A stretch of 64,000 nucleotides of DNA from positions 1-64,000 of the forward strand of contig NZ_JAAGNX010000003.1 in NCBI RefSeq assembly GCF_010500615.1. Direction: 5' to 3'. This DNA comes from Oceanipulchritudo coccoides. Its GTDB lineage: Bacteria; Verrucomicrobiota; Verrucomicrobiia; Opitutales; Oceanipulchritudinaceae. Made by a program: the position numbers and the translations under genes. Below the pieces are notes generated by a model. It was not told the origin of the DNA. It did not search any database and saw nothing but the letters and a program-made list of their open reading frames with translations. Shown here in pieces: positions 42,286 to 51,034 of the stretch; the first letter of the stretch is position 1, and each line of letters begins with the position of its first letter.

Positions 42286-44550
42286 ATGTCTCAAACAATT
42301 TCAGAACACACTCCCACGGAAGCCTGTGAGCGCTGCCCGGTCTGGCGTCCGGGCGCGCTGAAGCGCCTTGGCCTGAACATGGACAAGTGGGACTATGTCG
42401 TGGCCCTTGCCGGAAATCCGAACACCGGCAAAAGCACCGTCTTCAACGCCTTGACCGGCTTGCACCAGCATACGGGCAATTGGCCCGGGAAAACCATTTC
42501 CCGGGCGGAAGGCGGGTTCTCGTACTCGGAAAAGAACTACAAGATTGTTGATTTGCCGGGCACATATTCCCTGCGTTCCACATCCACTGACGAGGAGGTG
42601 GCGCGTGAATTCATCCTTTTCGGGCAACCGGACGTCACCGTCGTGGTGTGCGATGCCACCTCCCTTGAGCGCAATCTCAACCTGCTCCTGCAAGTGAGGC
42701 AGATCACAGGCCGGGTGGTCGTCGCCCTGAACCTGATGGATGAGGCGCGTTCGCAGAAAATCGAGATTGATACAAGAAACCTTGCCCGCGAGCTGGGTGT
42801 GCCGGTTGTTCCGATGGTTGCCAGAAGCAAGGAAGGGCTTCCAGAGCTGCTCAAAAGTATCCATGAAATGGCTACAGGTATGAACACCCCGAAGCCGCGC
42901 ACAGCATCCATCCAGGATCCTTCGTTGGCCAAGGCCTTGAAGGAGGTCAAGGTCCTCCTCCGCGGGCACACACTTGCCCCATCGAATGAGGACTGGATCG
43001 CCCTTCGTCTTCTGGAAGGGGATTCCTCGATGGAGACCGCCCTCCGCGACGGGACCCTTGGCAGCCTGAGCGAGGACCATGCTGGCTCATTCCTGGAAAG
43101 TGAGGCCAGAAAGGAGCACGGTCCAAAGGCGCTTGAAAACAGCGAGGAACTTTTGAAATCCATTGAGGGCCTGCGCTGGGAGGTACACGGCAATAGCTAT
43201 GATGCCATTGTGGAATCCCTCTACGCGGAAGCTGAGGGCCTTGCCAGCCGGTATGTCCAGCGGCATGGCCACGCCGAGGGCGCTGGCTGGCGAACACGGC
43301 TCGACGCCATCCTCACCGGCAAGTGGACCGGGCTCCCGGTCATGGCCCTGATGCTGCTTGTCGTTTTATGGCTGACGATTGCCGGGGCGAACGTCCCTTC
43401 CGGGATGCTGGCCACGCTCCTGATTGATCACGGGCATGCTCTTCTCAAGGATTTCTCCACCATGATCGGCCTCCCGTGGTGGCTGGACGGACTCCTGGTT
43501 GATGGGATGTATCTCACACTGGCCTGGGTGGTCAGCGTAATGCTTCCGCCCATGGCGATTTTCTTCCCGCTTTTTACCCTGTTGGAAGATTTCGGATACC
43601 TTCCACGAGTTGCCTACAACCTTGATGGCCTTTTTAAACGGTCGGGAGCGCATGGAAAGCAATCGTTGAGCATGGCGATGGGATTTGGTTGCAATGCTGC
43701 AGGGATTATCGCGACCCGGATTATCGATTCCCCTCGCGAGCGCTTGATTGCTATTTTGACAAACAACTTTGCCCTGTGCAATGGCCGATGGCCGACGCAA
43801 ATCCTCATCGGAACAATCTTTATCGGGGCTCTGGCCCCAGCTGGCATTGCCAGCCTTGTTGCCGCTGGGTCGGTCTTTGCGATCGCATCCCTTGGAATTA
43901 TCCTGACCTTTGTGGTCTCGTTCGGACTCTCAAAAACGCTCCTCAGGGGAGAGGCATCCGCATTCACATTGGAGCTCCCCCCTTACCGGCCGCCGAATAT
44001 CCTGAGAACCCTTTACACCTCTCTGATCGACCGTACGGTCTTTGTCCTCTGGCGGGCAATTGTTTTTGCAGTGCCTGCGGGGATCATCATTTGGAGCATT
44101 TGCAATATCAACATCGGCGATCTCTCGGTTGCGGAGTGGTCCCTTCAGGTGCTGGACCCCATTGCCTGGCCGCTCGGGCTGACTGGCGTCATCCTTCTGG
44201 CCTATGTCGTGGCCATTCCGGCGAACGAAATTGTCATTCCGACAATTCTCATGCTGACGGTGATGGCGACCGGGATGAGTGTCGAGGAAGCGTCTGGAGC
44301 CGGTGTCATGTTTGAGACAGATGATTCAGGGGTCCTCTATCCCCTTCTGAAAGCAGGAGGCTGGACCACATTGACGGCGATCTGCCTGATGCTATTCAGC
44401 TTGTGCCACAATCCGTGTTCCACGACCCTGTACACGATCTACAAGGAAACGGGCAGTCTTAAGTGGACAACCTGGTCAGCAGTCATCCCGACGGTCATGG
44501 GCATTGTTATCTGCCTTGTTGTAGCGACCCTGTGGAGACTCGTCGTATAG
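42286..44550 (+). CDS. feoB: Ferrous iron transporter FeoB
   Basis: The frame opens earlier (42133), but the ATG at 42286, 4 bp after the regulator stop, is the sensible coupled start (~754 residues). A short N-terminal CERCPVW segment precedes the G domain: GNPNTGKST (G1), T in NWPGKTIS (G2), DLPGTYSL (G3), ALNLMDEA (G4), then a helical GDI-like region. From about residue 350 there are 8-10 TM helices with two Gate-like repeats containing MGFGCNAAGIIATRII and LCHNPCSTTLYTIYKETG. It imports Fe(II) in a nucleotide-regulated way. The gene order regulator-FeoA fusion then feoB supports iron-controlled expression. Confidence 0.95.
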   Translation: MSQTISEHTPTEACERCPVWRPGALKRLGLNMDKWDYVVALAGNPNTGKSTVFNALTGLHQHTGNWPGKTISRAEGGFSYSEKNYKIVDLPGTYSLRSTSTDEEVAREFILFGQPDVTVVVCDATSLERNLNLLLQVRQITGRVVVALNLMDEARSQKIEIDTRNLARELGVPVVPMVARSKEGLPELLKSIHEMATGMNTPKPRTASIQDPSLAKALKEVKVLLRGHTLAPSNEDWIALRLLEGDSSMETALRDGTLGSLSEDHAGSFLESEARKEHGPKALENSEELLKSIEGLRWEVHGNSYDAIVESLYAEAEGLASRYVQRHGHAEGAGWRTRLDAILTGKWTGLPVMALMLLVVLWLTIAGANVPSGMLATLLIDHGHALLKDFSTMIGLPWWLDGLLVDGMYLTLAWVVSVMLPPMAIFFPLFTLLEDFGYLPRVAYNLDGLFKRSGAHGKQSLSMAMGFGCNAAGIIATRIIDSPRERLIAILTNNFALCNGRWPTQILIGTIFIGALAPAGIASLVAAGSVFAIASLGIILTFVVSFGLSKTLLRGEASAFTLELPPYRPPNILRTLYTSLIDRTVFVLWRAIVFAVPAGIIIWSICNINIGDLSVAEWSLQVLDPIAWPLGLTGVILLAYVVAIPANEIVIPTILMLTVMATGMSVEEASGAGVMFETDDSGVLYPLLKAGGWTTLTAICLMLFSLCHNPCSTTLYTIYKETGSLKWTTWSAVIPTVMGIVICLVVATLWRLVV

Positions 44551-44585
44551 CTTGCGCCTGCAAAATGAATCCTCATTAAGGATTC

Positions 44586-44936
44586 ATGAAAATGAAGAAA
44601 CGATCCCTGAAGAAGTACGTTATCTTCCCCTGTTGTATCCTGATCTTTGGGGTTATTGAGGAACTGGCGACCTACATGTCGGAACTGATTCCCAATGATC
44701 ATGTCCGCGTTTCTTCACTGATGGTTTTTTTCGCCTTCGGCATTTCCATCATTGCCTATGTATTCACCCCGATGATCGAGCGGTTTTTCTTTCGGCTTCA
44801 CGCCGTTTCAAAATTCGGTGCGGGACGATTGGGCGATACCTTTTTCGTCCTGATCTTGCTGAGCCTCGTCTATTTTCTGTGGTATGTAGTTCTTGTCCAC
44901 GGTCCGGAGAACCTCTTGCCACCGTCGTGGCGCTGA
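44586..44936 (+). CDS. Small three-helix membrane protein downstream of feoB
   Basis: A 116-residue protein with a basic N-terminus and three TM helices (IFPCCILIFGVIEELA, SSLMVFFAFGISIIAYVF, TFFVLILLSLVYFLWYVVLVHG). I recognise no family and no FeoC-like winged helix. It begins 35 bp after feoB in the same direction and may be co-transcribed. Its end is 5 bp from the convergent GTPase gene. Confidence 0.55.
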   Translation: MKMKKRSLKKYVIFPCCILIFGVIEELATYMSELIPNDHVRVSSLMVFFAFGISIIAYVFTPMIERFFFRLHAVSKFGAGRLGDTFFVLILLSLVYFLWYVVLVHGPENLLPPSWR

Positions 44937-44941
44937 AGTCC

Positions 44942-46309
44942 TCAAATTGCAAGCTCGCGAACAATGGATTTGATCAGAACCTCGCGTTCGGACCCGTAGA
45001 CTTTATCTTCCCTTGGATTGGCTTTGTCCAACTCCGCAACCAGGCGCGAAAATGCTTCACGTTCCTTGGAAGACCAGTTGCGCAGGCGGCTGTTGGATGC
45101 ATCGGTGGAAGAGTCTACCTCTATCCTGAGTGCCTCCTCTGAACGGATTCCATGAGATATGCGAATGAGCAAGCGACCAAAAATCAGCAACCTGTCCATG
45201 AGGACATTGGGCAGATTGGACTTTGCCTGAACCTTCGTCACAACCTGGTTGTCCCCGAAGTTTGCGGAAACGGGTGAATAGATGAGGGACGCCCCAATGA
45301 AGGTTCCGGTGGCCCCGCCAATCAGCGTGCCAGTGAGGAAGGAAAATCCCCCAACGGAAGCATCGACAACGGCCCCAACTCCAGCCCCCATCACAGCCGA
45401 TGCAAAAACAGCCTGCTTCCGCGTCAATCCCAGTCCAAAACTTTTCCACATCCCGGTGCTTGTCAGCGGGGCGTCGAGGACTGGCGAATTGAAAGTGGCC
45501 TTGCGATGCCTGAATAGGGCCTTGGCATCGCTTCGGAAAGATTCCTCAATACGGTTGAGATTTCGGTTTAATTTATCGCGGGAGGCCGCCTCCCCTTTCC
45601 TTGATGAGCCACGGCACTCCAGGATCTTCCGCAGAGTGTCCAACATCATCCGTGCCAAATCTTCCAGGCGCGCTTCCCAGTCAGCCTCCAACGCGTCACG
45701 GACAGCCTGGATCTCCTCACGCGAGCCGATGCAGCAACGCCCCAGCGTTTCCAGCAGGTTCAGACGCTCGCGGATTCCAGCCGTCATGGGCTGATAGGTA
45801 TCCACTGCCCCGATCTCGCGCTGCAACAATGTGACCCACTCATCCGTAAAATCGTTCTCACCGGGTTTCTGGTTGATCAGGGCAACCCGAACCGCTCCCG
45901 TCAGCCGGATGATTTCCAGCTGCTTGCGATCGTCTTCGATGGGTCGGCGATTGGAGGCTGCAACATAAACGACAATTGCCCCCTCATGAATCGGCCGCAT
46001 CAATTCCATGTCACGTTGCCAATCCGCCTTTCCTGAGTGTTCCTCGACAAATGCCTCGGCGAGGTTCCCCACTCCCTGTCCAGCCTGGCGTGTGAACCAG
46101 TAATGCATTTCATCCGTTTCCTCAAATCCCGGAGTATCCCAAACCTCAAGAAGGACCTCCCCGTTTCGATCAAAGAGCCGGTGCCGATGGGCCTTGCGCG
46201 TCGTGCCGGGCTCCGGTCCGATGACGGCGTCCTCGTCCTCAATGAGGTTCGAGACCACAGTTGTCTTACCATCGTTTGTCTCGCCGATAACAATGACTTC
46301 GACGCTCAT
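44942..46309 (-). CDS. DUF3482-type dynamin/Era-like GTPase
   Basis: A 455-residue GTPase. G1 is GETNDGKTT near residues 8-16, G3 is DTPGFEE, and the G4 position reads NQKP in place of the usual NKxD, an unusual base-recognition element. Two glycine-rich hydrophobic segments (about 300-345: SAVMGAGVGAVVDASVGG, GTLIGGATGTFIG) look like membrane-inserting hairpins, typical of DUF3482 proteins. It overlaps the upstream DUF2868 gene by 4 bp. The two families are commonly encoded together. The pair is thought to act at the inner membrane, with no established function. Confidence 0.8.
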   Translation of the reverse strand: MSVEVIVIGETNDGKTTVVSNLIEDEDAVIGPEPGTTRKAHRHRLFDRNGEVLLEVWDTPGFEETDEMHYWFTRQAGQGVGNLAEAFVEEHSGKADWQRDMELMRPIHEGAIVVYVAASNRRPIEDDRKQLEIIRLTGAVRVALINQKPGENDFTDEWVTLLQREIGAVDTYQPMTAGIRERLNLLETLGRCCIGSREEIQAVRDALEADWEARLEDLARMMLDTLRKILECRGSSRKGEAASRDKLNRNLNRIEESFRSDAKALFRHRKATFNSPVLDAPLTSTGMWKSFGLGLTRKQAVFASAVMGAGVGAVVDASVGGFSFLTGTLIGGATGTFIGASLIYSPVSANFGDNQVVTKVQAKSNLPNVLMDRLLIFGRLLIRISHGIRSEEALRIEVDSSTDASNSRLRNWSSKEREAFSRLVAELDKANPREDKVYGSEREVLIKSIVRELAI

Positions 46310-47889
46310 GGAGCCTCCTCCGCTTTCGTATCAGGTTCATTTCCTGCGAGCATGGAAACCACATCCGTATTGAAGTCACCCCATCGCCGAATGCTCTTGA
46401 GCCATATTTTTTCGCGATCCTGTAGTGAATTCTGGCTACTTCCTGTAAGAATGAAGACAACTCCTGCCTGGGGACCGATGATTTCCCGAATTAAAGCCAA
46501 CCTGCTCCGGTAAGCTTGCTTTGGATTTTGCCCACTGTCCACAATGTGCAAGACACGATCGGCATGGTCAAACGGCAACCAGTCCTTCGTGGACTCTTGA
46601 ATCCTGCCGCGCAGCTGCTCACGACCCTCAGCTGATTGGCCAAGGCGGATCCAACGGCAATCAGCCAGTTGGAACCTTTCACGCAAACGTTCCGAGAGGT
46701 CATCCTCCCTGCCTTGAATAATGGATTCAAGGCTGACAATCAGTCCCACATCATGATCGCGCTGCTTTCGAGACTTTTCCGGCATGTGAGGAGCCATTGT
46801 GGGCTCACTATTAAACTCAGAAGGATCGGGGCTATCCTGGTCAATCCCTGTACGAAGAAGCATCCCATCCAGGATCCGCGTAAAACGGAGGGCAGAAAAA
46901 TCCTCCTTGGAGACCAGCCAGCGAAGCCGGGTCCCCTCAAGGACCAGGACAACTAGACGTGGTAGGATCGCGTAAACCAAAATGGCCAGCATCAGAAAGA
47001 GCGCCCATGCCTCCCATCCGGATTGGACCAAGGGAACCGGCTGGCCAAACCAGCTTTGGGTCGCAGCAATTTGTTCTTCGCTCGGTCCGGAAAAGACCCA
47101 TCGCCAGGGCAAACCGATCCAGTATGCAGCCCGGCTGACTCTCTCAGCCGAGACAACGCTGCTGAGCGTGGTGCCCCAAGTAAAAGCCGCGCTGCGGGTC
47201 AACAACTGGATTACAAACCAGATCCAGAATCCAGCCAGATAGGCTAACACCCCCCTTTGGATCAGCATACTGAACCAGGTGGCAATGATTCGCCCGCGCC
47301 TAAGCAGGACAAATTTGAGCACCTCTGCGATTGGAATAGCCTCCCTTACACCCGTTTCCCATGACTCAGCGAAACGGCGACTCAGCCCAAGAAAGAGCAT
47401 GACCACCGGATGCCAGAGACGTTGAGGGCGGCTGATTGCAGAGGAAGCAATTCCCGGTATGAATTGAACACAAAGCGCCGCCAAAAAAAGCAAGGGAAGA
47501 ATCACGTGCGTCAGGAAAACACCCATTACATTCACGGAATTTCCCAATTGTGACCAGAATGAGTGCACCAGCAGACCAAGGATAAAACCGCCCCAAAGGA
47601 CCATTCGCCCCGTCTTTTGCACTGACTCGAGTAGATCATTGCCTGAGTTGTCACCGTGCACGCCAGCCCACTTGCTCTCCATCCATTGACGCAGTAGGCG
47701 CCTGCGTTGCCATTCATGGATATCCCCATGGCGTTGCTGCATTTCTTCCAGAATGCCTTGGTTGGCCGCGTTCTCCATGCGCTCGCGGCCGGAAAGACGG
47801 GCCTGTTCATGTCTGTAAGCAAGCACCTCCAACCGCAGGACATCAGCCAGTCCCCAATCCTTGTCCACGGTTTTACGACCGAATAGCAT
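46306..47889 (-). CDS. DUF2868 family membrane protein, partner of the GTPase
   Basis: A 527-residue protein. The N-terminal stretch WGLADVLRLEVLAYRHEQARLSGR and the multi-TM middle (helices about 90-115, 120-145, 200-225, 300-325) fit DUF2868. The C-terminal half is soluble and includes LADCRWIRLGQSAEGREQL and RVLHIVDSGQNPKQAYRSRLALIREIIG. Its stop overlaps the GTPase start (ATGA), showing tight coupling. A 28-bp inverted-repeat region lies just upstream. Confidence 0.75.
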   Translation of the reverse strand: MLFGRKTVDKDWGLADVLRLEVLAYRHEQARLSGRERMENAANQGILEEMQQRHGDIHEWQRRRLLRQWMESKWAGVHGDNSGNDLLESVQKTGRMVLWGGFILGLLVHSFWSQLGNSVNVMGVFLTHVILPLLFLAALCVQFIPGIASSAISRPQRLWHPVVMLFLGLSRRFAESWETGVREAIPIAEVLKFVLLRRGRIIATWFSMLIQRGVLAYLAGFWIWFVIQLLTRSAAFTWGTTLSSVVSAERVSRAAYWIGLPWRWVFSGPSEEQIAATQSWFGQPVPLVQSGWEAWALFLMLAILVYAILPRLVVLVLEGTRLRWLVSKEDFSALRFTRILDGMLLRTGIDQDSPDPSEFNSEPTMAPHMPEKSRKQRDHDVGLIVSLESIIQGREDDLSERLRERFQLADCRWIRLGQSAEGREQLRGRIQESTKDWLPFDHADRVLHIVDSGQNPKQAYRSRLALIREIIGPQAGVVFILTGSSQNSLQDREKIWLKSIRRWGDFNTDVVSMLAGNEPDTKAEEAP

Positions 47890-47897
47890 GCCCTGAC

Positions 47898-47925
47898 ATT
47901 GCCTGTCTCGGGATAATTAGGCAAT
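47898..47925. promoter_or_regulatory. Inverted repeat in the DUF2868/subtilase divergent region
   Basis: ATTGCCT (47898-47904) and AGGCAAT (47919-47925) form a perfect 7-bp inverted repeat with a 14-nt spacer, between two divergent genes. It could be an operator for either. No known regulator is recognised. Confidence 0.25.
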
Positions 47926-47990
47926 CGAAGAAAATCCGGGATTTTTCACCTGCATCTTGCGGATTTCCATAAACCGGACAGAATTTTCAC

Positions 47991-49886
47991 ATGAAGCAAT
48001 TATCTCTCTACCGTCTATTCCTGCCCATGGCTGTCCTGTGTGGCTTCGTTTCAATCGCTTCTGCAGAGAAGCAGGTCATTACTGAGGCCGATCAGTTACC
48101 AAGAATTGCCTTCCCCTTTGATGGGAATGTGATTGAGCTTCTGAATGACCAAAAGGCTCTTGATGAGTATTTCTCCAAGCTCCGGACTGAGATTGAGCGG
48201 CAGCTGGAAGAGTTTGACATTCAGGACAAGGCCACTGTTCGCGGCTATATTTCCACGTTGCGGACGCTCGACATATTGGAGGGCAACTACGATGCCGCCC
48301 TCGAGAAGATTCAGGAAATCCGCGAAATGTTCGACAAGCCGTCCGACAAGCTCACCTCCGGTCTTATCACCGAGGCCCTCATTGAGGTGTACATGGATGG
48401 CAAGGCTCAATCCCCGGAATCCGTCGCAGACCGGTTTATTCAAGCCTATAAACCAAAAGTAATCGAGCTGCCGTGGGATATTGTTCAGGACGACATTGAG
48501 CAGACAAATGGCACCTTCCAGTATCTTTCCGAAGCCCTGTATCTTGGCGGCTTGGAAAACTCCATGCAAAACACGGTTGATAACAACAAGGAGCTCGCAC
48601 TGGGCGATGTAGCTTCTCTTGCCTCCGTCCGGTACATGTTGGATAATGTCCTCCCCCTGAAGGAACAGATTGTCGCGGTCACAACTGATTACATCGCGGA
48701 CAACCGGGTGGAAAAAGCCGACATCTGGGCTGATCGCAGCGTGGATCTCACGAGCAGTGAAAACCTGACGCCAGTCATCATCGCCATCAGCGATAGCGGG
48801 GTCGATGCCGCAATCTTTGAGGCCACCGGACAAATGTGGGTCAATGAAAACGAAATTCCCGGTGATGGGATTGACAATGATGAGAATGGGTTTGTTGACG
48901 ATGTAAATGGGCCTGCATGGGACCTGGATGGCTATCGGACGACGGGCAACTTGTATCCGCTAACGGAAGAGCAACTGACCGCATACCCGGAAGAATTGGA
49001 TTTCGTGAAGGGCCTCCTTGACCTTCAGGCTGCCGTTGATTCAGACGAGGCCAAATCCACCCGCGAGAAAATGGCCGCTCTGACCCGTGAGGAATACAAA
49101 CCCTTTGTGGAAAACCTGAGCCTGAACGGAAATTATACACATGGAACGCATGTAGCCGGTATCGCCGCAGCGGGAAACCCGGCAGCAAGAATTCTCAACT
49201 CGCGCATCACTTTCGGACACGAAATTATTCCTGATAAACCCACTTTGGAGGATTCCATCCGGTCAAGCGAGGAGGTCATGGCGATGGTACAATACTTCAA
49301 GGATGCCGGGGTCCGCGTGGTCAACATGAGCTGGGGCGGCAGCCAAGCTGGACTGGAGTATGCGCTCGAAGCAAATGGCGTGGGTGATAACCCCGAGCAG
49401 CGTGCGGAAATCGCCCGGGTGCTATTTGATATTGGGTATGACTCACTCGTTGAAGCCATGGCCAGCGCCCCGGAAATTCTCTTTATCCCAGCTGCTGGAA
49501 ACTCCGACAATGACGTGGACTTCAACAAGATTATTCCTAGTTCCATTGACCTTTCGAATGTACTGGTTGTTGGTGCCGTCGATCAAGCTGGTGACGAAAC
49601 GGGTTTCACCAGTTACGGGAAGAACATCCGTGTACACGCCAATGGTTTTGAAGTGGAGAGCCCGGTCCCGGGTGGTCGGCTCATGAAGTTTTCCGGCACC
49701 TCGATGTCGGCACCAAATGTCACCAATCTTGCCGCCAAGTTGCTCGCCATTGATCCAAGCCTGACTCCCGAGGAAGTGATTCAGTTTATTCAACTCGGTG
49801 TCGAGACCTCAGAGGATGGACGCCGTTTCCTGATCCACCCAAAGAAGTCGGTGGCCCTGCTCCAGTTGAGTAACATGCAGCTCTAG
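47991..49886 (+). CDS. Secreted subtilisin-like (S8) serine protease
   Basis: A 631-residue protein with a signal peptide (about residues 1-25). Residues ~30-250 form a mostly helical N-terminal region of unknown fold. The catalytic triad is intact: Asp268 in ISDSGVD, His384 in HGTHVAG and Ser571 in SGTSMSAP. About 116 residues separate Asp and His, against roughly 30 in subtilisin. The insertion holds an acidic, probably Ca-binding DGIDNDENGFVDD loop and a helical stretch. The oxyanion Asn lies in PAAGNSDND. It is likely an extracellular protease. The N-terminal region could be a propeptide or a substrate-binding domain. Confidence 0.9.
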   Translation: MKQLSLYRLFLPMAVLCGFVSIASAEKQVITEADQLPRIAFPFDGNVIELLNDQKALDEYFSKLRTEIERQLEEFDIQDKATVRGYISTLRTLDILEGNYDAALEKIQEIREMFDKPSDKLTSGLITEALIEVYMDGKAQSPESVADRFIQAYKPKVIELPWDIVQDDIEQTNGTFQYLSEALYLGGLENSMQNTVDNNKELALGDVASLASVRYMLDNVLPLKEQIVAVTTDYIADNRVEKADIWADRSVDLTSSENLTPVIIAISDSGVDAAIFEATGQMWVNENEIPGDGIDNDENGFVDDVNGPAWDLDGYRTTGNLYPLTEEQLTAYPEELDFVKGLLDLQAAVDSDEAKSTREKMAALTREEYKPFVENLSLNGNYTHGTHVAGIAAAGNPAARILNSRITFGHEIIPDKPTLEDSIRSSEEVMAMVQYFKDAGVRVVNMSWGGSQAGLEYALEANGVGDNPEQRAEIARVLFDIGYDSLVEAMASAPEILFIPAAGNSDNDVDFNKIIPSSIDLSNVLVVGAVDQAGDETGFTSYGKNIRVHANGFEVESPVPGGRLMKFSGTSMSAPNVTNLAAKLLAIDPSLTPEEVIQFIQLGVETSEDGRRFLIHPKKSVALLQLSNMQL

Positions 49887-49892
49887 CGATGT

Positions 49893-49909
49893 GCCCGGTC
49901 TGGCCGGGC
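49893..49909. terminator. G/C-rich hairpin between convergent genes
   Basis: GCCCGG (49893-49898) and CCGGGC (49904-49909) form a perfect stem with a 5-nt loop between the subtilase and the pseudouridine synthase genes. No clear T-tract follows on either strand. Confidence 0.4.
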
Positions 49910-49913
49910 TTCA

Positions 49914-50894
49914 CTAATCAAGCCGCTCTTCAAGGCCCTTGAGATCCCCCGGCAGCGGGGACTCAAAACGCAGCTCTTTACCACTTTCCGGATGCTTGAG
50001 CCCAATCGTGCAGGCATGAAGGGCTTGCCGGCGAAATCCATATGGAAGTGTGGCGCCCTTGCGTTCAACCGCCTTTCTTGTAGCGGAATTATAAAGACGG
50101 TCACCAACAAGCGACAATCCCTCCGCAGCGGCTTGAATGCGTATCTGGTGCTTCAGCCCGGTTTCCAGGCGGATGCGGACTTTTGTCACACGGTGACGCT
50201 CGAAAATATGTTCAGTCTCGTAGTGGGTCACGGCTTCTGTCGATCCCTCGACAGGTTTGTTGTAAAGCGACTGGTGGTAGCCTGCGTGGTCCAGCTTCAG
50301 ATAATGGCGCCAAGTGCCACTCTCGGCGCGTGCTCGTCCGTCACAGAAAGCAATGTATTCGCGAAGGAGCGTGTGCTTCCTCAACTGGTCGATGAGGTGT
50401 GCTCGCGCATCCGGATTCATGGCCAGGCACAAGAGCCCACTCGTGTATTGGTCGAGCCGATGCACCGGGAGAGGCATGACCTTGCCGGGTGCGCCAAAGA
50501 TCCGCCTGCGTGTCCCCTCGCCTTTCGGATCGTTGAGATAATCACCGAGAATACTTAATGCCGATTCGCCACCTTGCCCTTCAACCGGAACGGAAAGAAC
50601 CCCCGCATCCTTGTTCACAATCGCAAGGCTCTCATCCATATAGAGTACCGTCAGCTTCGGATGAATCCGCTTCCTCCGAACCCATGAAAATACAGATGTG
50701 TCCGGAGCGCCCATGGTGAGTGAATCCCCGGGATCCTCAATGCGCAAGCCGGCCTTTGTCACCACTTCGCCATCGAGGTAAAACCGCCCGGAGGCAATCC
50801 ATTCCTTGACACGCTTGCGCGGGGAATCCGGACACAGGCGCGCGGCCCACTCAAGAAGTGGCCTTTGGTCCGACGATGTACTCTCCGCTTTCAT
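49914..50894 (-). CDS. RluA-family pseudouridine synthase
   Basis: A 326-residue enzyme converting uridine to pseudouridine in RNA. It starts with an S4-like RNA-binding domain (RKRVKEWIASGRFYLDGEVVTKAG, about residues 22-60). The catalytic domain has PVHRLDQYTSGLL, with the catalytic Asp in HRLDQ, then HYLKLDHAGYHQS and the conserved LETGLKHQIRIQAA and LHACTIGLKHP segments. The RNA target (23S rRNA or tRNA) cannot be told from sequence. It diverges from the carrier-TE-adenylation operon. Confidence 0.92.
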   Translation of the reverse strand: MKAESTSSDQRPLLEWAARLCPDSPRKRVKEWIASGRFYLDGEVVTKAGLRIEDPGDSLTMGAPDTSVFSWVRRKRIHPKLTVLYMDESLAIVNKDAGVLSVPVEGQGGESALSILGDYLNDPKGEGTRRRIFGAPGKVMPLPVHRLDQYTSGLLCLAMNPDARAHLIDQLRKHTLLREYIAFCDGRARAESGTWRHYLKLDHAGYHQSLYNKPVEGSTEAVTHYETEHIFERHRVTKVRIRLETGLKHQIRIQAAAEGLSLVGDRLYNSATRKAVERKGATLPYGFRRQALHACTIGLKHPESGKELRFESPLPGDLKGLEERLD

Positions 50895-50968
50895 GTCTTT
50901 TCAATTCGCAGGATACCTTCTACTTGGGCAAGATCAATCGCAAGAATCGAGACTGGCACTCACAGCTA

Positions 50969-50999
50969 TTGACTTGTCCTTACATCCAATCGCGATAAT
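50969..50999 (+). promoter_or_regulatory. Possible sigma-70-like promoter of the carrier-TE-adenylation operon
   Basis: TTGACT (50969-50974) and GATAAT (50994-50999) each match the -35/-10 consensus at five of six positions, but the spacer is 19 bp, longer than optimal. It would place the transcript start about 30 bp before the ATG at 51035. Confidence 0.35.
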
Positions 51000-51034
51000 A
51001 GATCGTTCTTGTCTGAACTTTCCAGGTTTTTGCC

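Noticed and set aside
42301-43080. 259-codon open frame antisense to feoB
   Set aside because: The + strand carries all FeoB G motifs; the antisense product has no motif or ribosome binding site.
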